48,497 nucleotides of DNA from DASYAE01 sp036501535 (GTDB lineage: Bacteria > Actinomycetota > Actinomycetes > Streptomycetales > Catenulisporaceae): NCBI GenBank assembly GCA_036501535.1, contig DASYAE010000079.1, positions 1 to 48,497 on the forward strand, given 5' to 3'. A model generated the notes under the pieces. It was not told where the DNA came from and ran no database searches. It saw only the letters and a program-made list of their open reading frames with translations. Of the stretch, positions 8,382-15,893 are shown in pieces. How positions within the stretch are numbered: the stretch's first letter is position 1; each line of letters opens with the position of its first letter. A program made the translations under genes and the position numbers.

Positions 8382-8657
8382 ATGCCAGAGCGCACCGTCG
8401 TGGTCGGATCCCGCAGCGGGCTGCACGCCCGCCCGGCCGCGCTGTTCGTCAGAGCCGCCGCCGGCCAGCCGGTCCCGGTGCGGATCCGGGCCGGGAACGG
8501 CCGGACCGCGGACACTCGCAGCATCCTGGCCGTGCTCGCCCTGAAGGTCGACCACGGCGACACGGTCACCCTCGAGGCCGAGGGCGGCGAGGACGGCGCG
8601 GCGGATCAGGCGCTTGACGCCCTGGTCGCTCTGCTGGAGAAGGACCTCGACGAGTAA
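8382..8657 (+). CDS. HPr phosphocarrier protein
   Basis: 91 residues with H15 in SGLHARPAALF, the exact position of the phosphorylated histidine of HPr. A serine in RSILAVLALKV sits at residue 47, next to the usual regulatory serine position. ATG 8382 follows GCGAGGAG. It is the last gene of the operon, so the sugar-specific and one general PTS component are made together; Enzyme I is not in the window. It could be a dedicated HPr or the cell's general one. Confidence 0.93.
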   Translation: MPERTVVVGSRSGLHARPAALFVRAAAGQPVPVRIRAGNGRTADTRSILAVLALKVDHGDTVTLEAEGGEDGAADQALDALVALLEKDLDE

Positions 8658-8671
8658 CAGGCTTCGGAAAA

Positions 8672-8695
8672 GCCGCCGCCGGAGCCGGAGGCGGC
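8672..8695. terminator. Weak hairpin after the PTS operon
   Basis: GCCGCC (8672-8677) pairs with GGCGGC (8690-8695), with further CCGG/CCGG pairing in the loop, starting about 15 bases after the HPr stop. It could terminate the PTS operon, but the stem is only six bases and there is no T-run. Confidence 0.35.
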
Positions 8696-8803
8696 GCCGC
8701 GCCTTCACGCTTTCGCCTGTTGATCCCGACGAACCGCATTACACTGACATCCGACCCCCGGATGCCGGATTGGACTCGGTTCGGGCGGGATGGGAGGGGA
8801 ACG

Positions 8804-9250
8804 GTGGACTGGCCCGCGGTCACCGCGCTCGGAGCTGTGGGCGGGGCGCTCGTCGAGGTCGTGAACCTCTACGGCCGGATGACCGGATGGCAGTCGGTCC
8901 GCCATGCCGCGCGCACCCACGGCAAGGACGAACTGCCGGGGCTGAGCGCGTATGTCGACGTACCGGCGGACAGTCTCGTGGCCCTGACCCGCCTCGTGTT
9001 GGGCGCGGCGGCCGGACTCGTGTTCCACACGCAGATCTCGGGCGCCGCGGCAGCCGTTGCGGTCGGTGCGGCCGCGCCCGCGCTGCTCCGGCAGGTGGGC
9101 TCGTCCCGCAGCATCGCCGAACTCGTCCAAACTGTCGGGCAAGCCGTCGGGAGCGGGTCGGACGAGACGACACGGCCCGGTGAAGCACCCGGGCTGCCGA
9201 CTGCGAGTCAAGGTCCTCCAGCCGTCGCCCAAGGGGAACCTTTGGAATGA
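8804..9250 (+). CDS. Hypothetical protein with Ala/Gly-rich hydrophobic core
   Basis: 148 residues from GTG 8804, chosen because GGGAGGGGA lies immediately upstream; the frame is open back to TTG 8720. Residues near 5-20 (VTALGAVGGALVEVVNLYG) and 70-105 (LVLGAAAGLVFHT, GAAAAVAVGAAAPALL) are weakly hydrophobic and could be amphipathic or membrane-associated helices. The C-terminal 40 residues are Ser/Pro/Gly-rich. Its stop overlaps the next start (ATGA at 9247-9250), so the two proteins are probably translated together and may act together. No family recognised. Confidence 0.65.
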   Translation: MDWPAVTALGAVGGALVEVVNLYGRMTGWQSVRHAARTHGKDELPGLSAYVDVPADSLVALTRLVLGAAAGLVFHTQISGAAAAVAVGAAAPALLRQVGSSRSIAELVQTVGQAVGSGSDETTRPGEAPGLPTASQGPPAVAQGEPLE

Positions 9251-10113
9251 CGCGCACACCACTGCGGCGGCGCTACTGGCACCTGCTCACGGGTTCTGCG
9301 TCGGCCGGCGCGTCGAGGGCGGCGCAGCCACGAGCACGTCGCGGGTACGGCCTGGCCCGGCGGTATCTGGCTTCCCTGCTCGACATCCCGCTCCCGCCCC
9401 GGCCGACGCAGAACCCGCAAGTAAAGGCCGAGCGGAAGGCGGCCGTGCGCACCAGCCGCGCGCCCAGCGCCCCGCCGATCGTCTGGGCGCCGCCGCCCAC
9501 AGCCAGAGCGGTGCGCTCCCGGAGAAACGGGATCCTGACATCGGCTGCGGCGGTTGCCGCCATCGGTGCGGGAGTCGCCCTCTTCGCCACGTTCAGCTCC
9601 CATGAGAACAGCCCTCCCGTTGGCTTGGGCAGCCCCGCCCCGGGCACATCGGCACTCGGCAGCGCAACGGCCGCCACCGCCCTGGATTTCTCCGACCTGA
9701 CGCCGGTCTCAGGAAGCTTCGAGTCCACCGACTCCAATCCGATCGTGAACGGAGAGACCGTCACGAGCTCTCTGGCTCAGGACATCGGCTGCGTCTCCGG
9801 CGGAAGTGTCTCGTACGACATCAGCGACCTCGGCCCCACCTTCAACACGTTCGATGCCACTCTCGGCCTCGACGACAACTCTCTCGATCCCAATGCCACG
9901 CCCACGGTGGAGATCTACGGCGACAGCCGCCTGCTGGGCTCTTACACGGCCGCCGCGGTCGGGAAACCCCCGGTCTCCATCGACGTCGACATCGCCGGAG
10001 TGACGACCCTCCGCTTCGTCTGGTCCTACCCCGCAACCGGTGCGGCGGCCGGCAGCACATGCCGACCCGTGTCCACACTCGTGATCGGCGAACCCGTCCT
10101 CGTCCCGGCGTAG
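9247..10113 (+). CDS. Membrane-anchored protein with NPCBM-like beta-sandwich domain
   Basis: 288 residues. A basic, cytoplasmic N-terminus of about 95 residues precedes one transmembrane segment (about 97-117, ILTSAAAVAAIGAGVALFA). A Ser/Gly/Thr linker follows, then a C-terminal domain from about residue 140. That domain has the order of an NPCBM or NEW3-like carbohydrate-binding module: IVNGETVTSSLAQDIGC, VSYDISDLGPTFNTFDATLGLDD, then VEIYGDSRLLGS and a final LRFVWSY strand. Translationally coupled to the upstream unknown. It may sense or hold polysaccharide at the cell surface; that is inference. Confidence 0.7.
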   Translation: MTRTPLRRRYWHLLTGSASAGASRAAQPRARRGYGLARRYLASLLDIPLPPRPTQNPQVKAERKAAVRTSRAPSAPPIVWAPPPTARAVRSRRNGILTSAAAVAAIGAGVALFATFSSHENSPPVGLGSPAPGTSALGSATAATALDFSDLTPVSGSFESTDSNPIVNGETVTSSLAQDIGCVSGGSVSYDISDLGPTFNTFDATLGLDDNSLDPNATPTVEIYGDSRLLGSYTAAAVGKPPVSIDVDIAGVTTLRFVWSYPATGAAAGSTCRPVSTLVIGEPVLVPA

Positions 10114-10138
10114 TCGAGCTGAAGACGCGCCGCTCTCC

Positions 10139-10164
10139 GGAAAGCGCTCTCCGGAAACGTTTCC
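10139..10164. promoter_or_regulatory. Two abutting LacI-type operator dyads
   Basis: GGAAAGCGCTCTCC (10139-10152) differs at one base from the perfect palindrome further downstream at 10559-10572. It abuts GGAAACGTTTCC (10153-10164), a perfect 12-bp palindrome with the central CG typical of LacI/GalR-family sites. The core GCTCTCCGG also occurs just before the first dyad. The likely reader is a LacI protein such as the one encoded at 19674-20723. Confidence 0.6.
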
Positions 10165-10519
10165 AGAACTTTACTCATCCCCTGCGACGCTCACGCTCTC
10201 CCGCAGCCTCCGCGGCGCCGATCGCGAACGCTCCGACGTCCGCAGCGCGGCGGCACACGCGGCCGGGCCCGCCGACGGCGATCCGCCGAGTCGCCGATCC
10301 GCGGGCGCTCAGGAAAAATCAACAACCTGGCTTAAGCGTCACCAAGGGTCGCCACCCAGCAGCGGAGATCATCGGATCAGCAGGCTCCCTCCCGAGTTCG
10401 GACACCCGCCGGCCGTCGATCCGCGCGCGCCCGGGCGCCCGGATCCGGTTGTGTTTTCAAGGGTCCCGGGGCGCCACCTCGGCACCCGGCCGCAGGCTTG
10501 ATTTTTCGTGCACATTCCC

Positions 10520-10574
10520 TTGACACGGCTGAAACATCGGAGTTCACTGAGCCGCGTCGGAGAGCGCTCTCCGA
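10520..10574 (+). promoter_or_regulatory. Promoter with LacI-type operator at the start site
   Basis: TTGACA (10520-10525), 17 bases, TTCACT (10543-10548) form a good housekeeping promoter. The 18-bp perfect palindrome TCGGAGAGCGCTCTCCGA (10557-10574) covers the expected transcription start. Its GAGCGCTC core is also that of the CebR-type boxes of cellulose-utilisation genes in actinobacteria. A bound LacI repressor here would block transcription of the secreted enzyme 318 bases downstream. Confidence 0.7.
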
Positions 10575-10892
10575 GCTCCGGCCGCCCGGTCAGACGGCTG
10601 ACGGACCCGGCGTCCGACGCACCACCGGCCGCGCCCGCCGCCCGCACCCGCGCCAGGTGCCCGCGCGGTGCCCCGGCCCGCGTTCCACGCTCAACGCTCC
10701 ACGCACAGCCCTGCGCCACCCACCCGCAGCACCGCCCACGTCTCCCCACACCCTCCTCACACCGATCCCTGACAACCCTCACCCCTCCGCGGCGCTGACC
10801 CGACCCCCAGCGCCGCTGTCGCAGCGCCCGCAGAACCCATCGATGCACCGCCCGAGCTTCTTGGGCGTCCCGACCAGGAAAGGCAAGGCAAG

Positions 10893-13718
10893 ATGTCCAG
10901 ACCCAGATGGCTGCCCCGCCGCAGTGCGGCCGCGAGGACCGGGCCGGGGAGGGCCAGGTTCCGGCTGCGCGGCACCTCGCGCACAGTCCGCGTGCTCAGC
11001 CCGATCCTGGTCACAGCGACGATGCTGGCCGGATTCCTGCTGCCGGGGCTCATGAACACCGCCTCCGCGCAGGGCGAGACACAGCTGGGCGAGACCGGCT
11101 GGACGGCGAGTTCGAACACGAACTCCGCCGCCGCGGACGCCCCGGCCAACGCGATCGACGGGAACCTGGCCACCCGCTTCAGCTCCGACGCGGTACAGGC
11201 CGCCGGGATGTACTTCCAGGTGAACCTCGGCTCCGCGCAGAGCTTCAACCAGATCGAGATGAACAACAGCAACTGGCCCGGCGACTTCGCGGTCGGGTAC
11301 AACGTCGAGGTCTCCACCAACGGCAGCACCTTCACCAGCGTGGCCACCGGGACCGGCACCGCCTCGCCGGAGATCGTCACCTTCACCGCGCAGACCGCCC
11401 AGTACATCAGGGTCGTGCTGACCGCGGCGAGCACCGGCCCGTGGTGGTCGATCGGCGAGTTCACCGCCTACAGCGCCGGGACCAGCTCGGGCACCGAGAC
11501 GCAGCTGGGTGAGAGCGGCTGGACGGCGAGTTCGAACACGAACTCCGCCGCCGCGGACGCCCCGGCCAACGCGATCGACGGGAACCTGGCCACCCGCTTC
11601 AGCTCCGACGCCGTGCAGGCCGCCGGAATGTACTTCCAGCTGAACATGGGCTCGGCGCAGACCTTCAACCAGATCGAGATGAACTCGCCGAACTCGGCGG
11701 GCGACTTCGCGGTCGGGTACAACGTCGAGGTCTCCACCAACGGCAGCACCTTCACCAGCGTCGCGACCGGGACCGGCACCGCCTCGCCGGAGATCGTCAC
11801 CTTCACCGCGCAGACCGCCCAGTACATCAGGGTCGTGCTGACCGCGGCGAGCACCGGCCCGTGGTGGTCGATCGACGAGTTCACCGTGTACACCAACGGA
11901 TCCGGCGGCTCGACCTCGTCCGCCTCCGCCTCCGCTTCGCCGAGTACCTCGCCGTCCGGCGGCGGTGGCGGCACTCCCCCGCCCACCGGCGGATCGCTGG
12001 GCTCGAACGTGATCGTGTTCACCCCGAGCGAGTCGCTGGCCACCATCCAGAGCACGCTGACCTCGCTCGGCTCGCAGCAGAACCCGAACCAGTTCGGCAC
12101 CCAGCGCTACGCGCTGCTGTTCGAGCCCGGCACGTACGGCTCCGCGTCCGACCCGCTGGACTTCCAGGTCGGCTACTACGAGGCGGTCGCGGGCCTGGGC
12201 CAGAACCCCGGCCAGACCGTGATCAACGGCACCATCGACTCCTACAACCAGTGCCCCGGCGGCGTGCAGACCAACTGCAACGCCACCGACAACTTCTGGC
12301 GCTCGGTGTCCAACCTGACCATCAACGTCATGGGCCTGACCGGCTGCTTCAACGGCGTGGACGTCTGGGCCGCGTCGCAGGCCTCGCCGATGCGCCGCAC
12401 GATCATCAACGGCAACGTCACGCTGATGGACTACTGCGACGGCTCGCCGGACTACGCCAGCGGCGGCTTCATCGCCGACTCGGAGCTCAACGGCACCGTG
12501 ACCAACGGCTCGCAGCAGCAGTACATCGTGCGCGACTCGAACATCGGCTCGTGGAGCAACGGCGTGTGGAACCAGGTGTTCTGCGGCGACCCGGGCGCCC
12601 CGGCGCAGAGCTTCTCCGGCAACTCCGGGGACAGCGGCGGCACCGCGCCGTACACGACGCTCGGCACCTGCCCGACCACCGAGGAGGCGCCGTACCTCTA
12701 CACCGACTCCTCCGGCAACTACAACGTGTTCGTGCCCTCGCTGCGGACGAACTCCAGCGGCCCGACCTACTCGGGCGGCAGCACGCCGGGCAGCTCGCTG
12801 GCGCTGAGCTCGTTCTACGTGGTCAACTCGGCCAGCACGGTGGCGCAGATCAACGCCGCGCTGGCGGCCGGTGACAACCTGCTGTTCACGCCGGGCGTCT
12901 ACAGCTACGCCTCGACGATCAACGTCACCAAGGCCGACACGAAGATCATCGGCCTCGGATTCGCCACCCTGATCCCGACCGCCGGCCAGACCACGATGAG
13001 CGTCGCGGACGTCAGCGGCGTCAACATCACCGGCCTGATCTTCGACGCCGGGCCGACCAACTCGCCGACCCTGCTGACCATCGGAACGCAGGGCTCGACG
13101 GTCAGCCACTCCTCCGACCCGGTCACCGTCGACGACGTGTTCTTCCGCGTCGGCGGCGAAGAGGCCGGCTCGGTGACCGACGCGTTCATCGACAACAGCA
13201 ACAACTCGCTGATCGACGACGTGTGGTCGTGGCGCGCCGACCACGGCGCCGGAGCCGGCGGCTGGACCGGCGACACCGCGGCGACCGGCCTGACCGTCAA
13301 CGGCAACAACGTCACCGCCTACGGCCTGGCCGTCGAGCACTACCAGCAGTACGAGACGGTCTGGAACGGCCAGGGCGGCGAGGTCGTCTTCTTCCAGAAC
13401 GAGAACCCGTACGAGGTGCCGAACCAGGCCTCGTGGATGGCCAGCTCGAGCCAGGACGGCTACCCCGCCTTCTACGTCCCGAACAGCGTGACCTCGTTCC
13501 AGGGCTACGGCATGGGCAGCTACTCCTACTTCGACCAGGGGGTTGCCATCGAGAACTCGATGGCCTTCCAGGCCCCGAACAGCTCGGGGGTCGTCTTCCA
13601 CGACATCCTGACCGTGTTCCTCAACGGTTCGGGCGGCATCGAGTCGGTGATCAACGGCACCGGCGCGGCGGTCAGCTCGAGCTTCGGCGGACCGAGCGAC
13701 GTGGTGACCTACGGGTGA
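10893..13718 (+). CDS. Secreted enzyme: two CBM32/F5-8C domains plus double beta-helix (GH55-like)
   Basis: 941 residues. The signal peptide has a long basic N-region, a hydrophobic core at about 35-51, and TASA-Q near residue 59-60. Two discoidin/F5-8C (CBM32-type) domains occupy about 62-200 and 202-339 and are almost identical. A Ser/Gly/Pro linker (340-368) follows. The C-terminal half has two beta-helix starts, IVFTPSESLATIQSTL with LLFEPGTYGS, and YVVNSASTVAQINAAL with LLFTPGVYSY. That repetition suggests the double right-handed beta-helix of GH55 exo-beta-1,3-glucanases; homologues are often mislabelled adenylyl cyclase. Preceded by a LacI-type operator and ended by a strong hairpin. 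The substrate, beta-1,3-glucan or a plant polysaccharide, is uncertain. Confidence 0.85.
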   Translation: MSRPRWLPRRSAAARTGPGRARFRLRGTSRTVRVLSPILVTATMLAGFLLPGLMNTASAQGETQLGETGWTASSNTNSAAADAPANAIDGNLATRFSSDAVQAAGMYFQVNLGSAQSFNQIEMNNSNWPGDFAVGYNVEVSTNGSTFTSVATGTGTASPEIVTFTAQTAQYIRVVLTAASTGPWWSIGEFTAYSAGTSSGTETQLGESGWTASSNTNSAAADAPANAIDGNLATRFSSDAVQAAGMYFQLNMGSAQTFNQIEMNSPNSAGDFAVGYNVEVSTNGSTFTSVATGTGTASPEIVTFTAQTAQYIRVVLTAASTGPWWSIDEFTVYTNGSGGSTSSASASASPSTSPSGGGGGTPPPTGGSLGSNVIVFTPSESLATIQSTLTSLGSQQNPNQFGTQRYALLFEPGTYGSASDPLDFQVGYYEAVAGLGQNPGQTVINGTIDSYNQCPGGVQTNCNATDNFWRSVSNLTINVMGLTGCFNGVDVWAASQASPMRRTIINGNVTLMDYCDGSPDYASGGFIADSELNGTVTNGSQQQYIVRDSNIGSWSNGVWNQVFCGDPGAPAQSFSGNSGDSGGTAPYTTLGTCPTTEEAPYLYTDSSGNYNVFVPSLRTNSSGPTYSGGSTPGSSLALSSFYVVNSASTVAQINAALAAGDNLLFTPGVYSYASTINVTKADTKIIGLGFATLIPTAGQTTMSVADVSGVNITGLIFDAGPTNSPTLLTIGTQGSTVSHSSDPVTVDDVFFRVGGEEAGSVTDAFIDNSNNSLIDDVWSWRADHGAGAGGWTGDTAATGLTVNGNNVTAYGLAVEHYQQYETVWNGQGGEVVFFQNENPYEVPNQASWMASSSQDGYPAFYVPNSVTSFQGYGMGSYSYFDQGVAIENSMAFQAPNSSGVVFHDILTVFLNGSGGIESVINGTGAAVSSSFGGPSDVVTYG
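11076..11895 (+). repeat. Two tandem 420-bp direct repeats encoding CBM32-type domains
   Basis: The units begin at GAGAC on 11076 and 11496, exactly 420 bases apart, and stay nearly identical at the DNA level for about 395 bases. Stretches such as 11519-11609 are base-for-base copies, and most differences cluster around 11265-11280 versus 11685-11700. The low silent divergence points to recent duplication or ongoing gene conversion. Confidence 0.9.
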
Positions 13719-13757
13719 TCCCGGCCGATCGGTAAGCGTGTCCTGACAAACGCACCA

Positions 13758-13791
13758 CGGTGCCCCCGGCTTCCGCAAGCCGGGGGCACCG
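13758..13791. terminator. 15-bp perfect-stem terminator
   Basis: CGGTGCCCCCGGCTT (13758-13772), loop CCGC, AAGCCGGGGGCACCG (13777-13791). A perfect GC-rich stem 40 bases after the secreted enzyme stop, with no T-run. It cleanly separates that gene from the two-component system. Confidence 0.85.
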
Positions 13792-13909
13792 GCGCGTCCG
13801 AGCGGCCGCGCGGCGGCGACCTGCCCGGACCGCGAGGGCTGTGGCAGAATGCGCCACGGGGGCGGTAACAGGTTGCGCCGCAGCGTGGACCGGAAGGCAG
13901 GGGGACGCC

Positions 13910-15088
13910 ATGTCGCCAAGGGGTCGCCCGCCGGATCCTGTTCCTGTATATCGGAACCCTGTCGTCAAACCGGCGAGGCCCGGGCCGAGCGCGTACGAGG
14001 TGCCGCTCTGGCGGTCGCTGGCCGTGTTCCGGTTCGCGGCGGTGGCGTTCGCGGCGCTGGTCGCGCTGAACGAGTCGGCGCACTTCGACCACCCGCTCGG
14101 CGCCGCGGCGATCCTGCTGGCCATGGCGCTGTGGACGGTCTTCACCTCGTTCGAGTTCAGGCGCCGCGGCGGGCCGCGGGGCGTTCTGCTCGTCGCCGAC
14201 CTGGCCATCACCTGCGCCTGCCTGCTGGGCACCCGGCTGGTGGTGCCGTCCGACGACATCGCCTTCACGGTTCCAATGGTGTGGATCGCCGGGCCCGTCA
14301 TCTCCTGGGCGGTGGCGCTCGGCCGGTGGGCCGCGGGCTGCGCCGCGTTGGTCATCAGCGCCTGCTCGGTCGTGGTGCGCAGCGGGATCGACCTGACCGG
14401 GGTCACCGAGGCGGGGCTGCTGCTGCTCGCCGGAACCGCGACGGGGCACCTGGTGATACTCACTGCACGAGCCGAGCAGCGGGTTCAGCAGGCGGCCGAG
14501 GCGCAGGCCTCGGCGAGGGAGCGGACCCGGCTGGCCCGCGGCATCCACGACTCGGTGCTCCAGGTGCTCGCGCTGGTCGAGCGGCGCGGCGCGGAGATCG
14601 GCGGGGAGGCGGCGGAGCTCGGCCGGCTGGCCGGGGAGCAGGGCGCCGCGCTGCGCGCACTGGTCGTGGCCGAGGCCGAGGCGGCGCCCGAGGCCGGCGG
14701 CTGGGAGGATCTGACCGGCGCGCTGGCCCGCGCGGCCGGCGCCGCGGTCTCCTTCGCCGCGCCGGCCGACCCGGTCCGGCTGCCGGCGCCCGCGGTGGCC
14801 GAGGTCGCCGCGGCGGTCGCGGCCGCGCTGGACAACGTGGCGCGGCACGTCGGAGCCGAGGCGAAGGCCTGGCTGCTGCTCGAGGACGAGGGGGACCACG
14901 TCGTGGTGACGGTGCGGGACGAGGGCCCGGGGATCGCGCCCGGGCGGCTGGCCGAGGCGGCCGCGGGCGGGCGGCTCGGCGTCGCCTCGTCGATCCGCGG
15001 CCGGATCGAGGACCTCGGCGGCGCGGTGGAGATCAGCTCGATCCCGGGGCAGGGCACCGAGATCGAGATGCGGGTGCCGCGCCGGTGA
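13910..15088 (+). CDS. macS: MacS-type sensor histidine kinase
   Basis: 392 residues from ATG 13910, with AGGCAGGGGG upstream. The N-terminus is a conserved soluble stretch followed by about five or six hydrophobic segments (35-175) without a large extracellular domain, as in MacS, so the signal is probably perceived within the membrane. The phosphoacceptor is H213 in ARGIHDSVLQVLALV, and the ATPase domain has DNVARHVG and DEGPGIAPG. This NarL-class kinase matches the MacS group known from Streptomyces morphology control. It overlaps the response regulator gene by four bases (GTGA). Confidence 0.85.
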   Translation: MSPRGRPPDPVPVYRNPVVKPARPGPSAYEVPLWRSLAVFRFAAVAFAALVALNESAHFDHPLGAAAILLAMALWTVFTSFEFRRRGGPRGVLLVADLAITCACLLGTRLVVPSDDIAFTVPMVWIAGPVISWAVALGRWAAGCAALVISACSVVVRSGIDLTGVTEAGLLLLAGTATGHLVILTARAEQRVQQAAEAQASARERTRLARGIHDSVLQVLALVERRGAEIGGEAAELGRLAGEQGAALRALVVAEAEAAPEAGGWEDLTGALARAAGAAVSFAAPADPVRLPAPAVAEVAAAVAAALDNVARHVGAEAKAWLLLEDEGDHVVVTVRDEGPGIAPGRLAEAAAGGRLGVASSIRGRIEDLGGAVEISSIPGQGTEIEMRVPRR

Positions 15089-15819
15089 GCGCCGGGTCGC
15101 CGGAGCCCCGTCAGGGCTCGGATGCCGACGGTCCGGCACAGTCGACGCGGTCGGAGCAGCCGGCGCAGCCGATCAGGGTCCTGGTCGTGGACGACCACCC
15201 GATCTGGCGCGACGCGGTCGGCCGCGACCTGGAGGCGGCCGGGTACGAGATCGTCGCCGCGGTCGGGCTCGGCCGGCAGGCGGTGCGGGTGGCCGGCTCG
15301 GTGCGGCCCGACGTGGTGGTGCTCGACCTGCAGCTGCCGGACCTGCACGGCGTCGCGGTCATCGCCGGGCTGCTGGAGGCGCTGCCGCAGGTGCGGGTAC
15401 TGGTGCTCTCGGCCAGCGGCGAGCAGCAGGACGTGCTCGACGCGGTGAAGGCCGGGGCGACCGGCTACCTGGTGAAGTCCGCCGCGACGGCCGAGTTCGT
15501 CGACGCGGTGGCGCGGGTCGCGGCCGGCGACACCGTGTTCACCCCGGGGCTGGCCGGCCTGGTGCTCGGCGAGTTCCGCCGCCTGGCCGCGTCCCCGGAC
15601 GCCGGCGGCAGCGTGCCGAGGCTGACCACCCGGGAGACCGAGGTGCTGCGGCTGGTCGCGAAGGGCCTGTCCTACCGGCAGATCGCCGACCGCCTGAGCC
15701 TGTCGCACCGCACGGTGCAGAACCACGTGCAGAACACGCTCGGCAAGCTGCGTCTGCACAACCGGGTGGAACTGGTGCGATACGCGCTCAAACACGGGCT
15801 CGACGAACCGGGCGACTGA
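15085..15819 (+). CDS. macR: MacR-type LuxR/NarL-family response regulator
   Basis: 244 residues from GTG 15085, overlapping the kinase stop. The first 30 residues are a flexible Ser/Gln-rich lead. The receiver domain follows, with the DD pair in VLVVDDHP, phospho-acceptor D81 in VVVLDLQLPD, and K in YLVKSAA. The LuxR helix-turn-helix lies at about 175-235 (LTTRETEVLRLVAKGLSYRQ). The stop codon lies inside a near-perfect copy of the palindrome reported for Streptomyces MacR (15817-15832), which supports the assignment and suggests regulation of the next gene. Confidence 0.87.
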   Translation: MSAGSPEPRQGSDADGPAQSTRSEQPAQPIRVLVVDDHPIWRDAVGRDLEAAGYEIVAAVGLGRQAVRVAGSVRPDVVVLDLQLPDLHGVAVIAGLLEALPQVRVLVLSASGEQQDVLDAVKAGATGYLVKSAATAEFVDAVARVAAGDTVFTPGLAGLVLGEFRRLAASPDAGGSVPRLTTRETEVLRLVAKGLSYRQIADRLSLSHRTVQNHVQNTLGKLRLHNRVELVRYALKHGLDEPGD

Positions 15820-15832
15820 GTACGAATACTCA
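15817..15832. promoter_or_regulatory. MacR-box-like palindrome
   Basis: TGAGTACGAATACTCA matches TGAGTACnnGTACTCA, the MacR consensus as I recall it from Streptomyces work, at 13 of 14 specified positions. It overlaps the macR stop and lies 62 bases upstream of the penicillin-binding protein start. A half-site TGAGTATG follows at 15851-15858. It can also be drawn as a 7-bp hairpin with a CGAA loop (15816-15833), but the match to the adjacent regulator's motif makes an operator more likely. Confidence 0.75.
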
Positions 15833-15893
15833 GCGACCGTCGTGGCGGGGTGAGTATGCGCGCCGATGCGGCGGCCGGTCCTCGGATGAATGA

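Larger units (their letters stand above)
10114..10892. other. 779-bp intergenic regulatory region
   Basis: No convincing gene on either strand; the open frames here lack ribosome sites and have no protein-like composition. The region holds two adjacent LacI-type dyads just after the upstream stop (10139-10164). It also holds a promoter with an 18-bp palindrome at the start site (10520-10574), and a roughly 300-base C-rich, G-poor leader (about 10590-10860) ahead of the secreted enzyme gene. Each is listed separately. Confidence 0.7.

Noticed and set aside
10369..10848. A 159-residue minus-strand open frame in the long intergenic region
   Set aside because: Arg/Gly/Cys-rich, no recognised motif, no ribosome site, and it overlaps the LacI operator and promoter.
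10779..13919. A 1046-residue open frame on the minus strand opposite the secreted CBM32 enzyme
   Set aside because: Its sequence is Arg/Gly/Val-rich with two repeated blocks that mirror the CBM32 repeats on the other strand. It is the expected antisense frame of a GC-rich gene and crosses the terminator at 13758.
15816..15833. The hairpin at the macR stop as a terminator
   Set aside because: The stem is only seven bases and A+T-rich; the sequence matches the MacR palindrome much better, so I list it as an operator.
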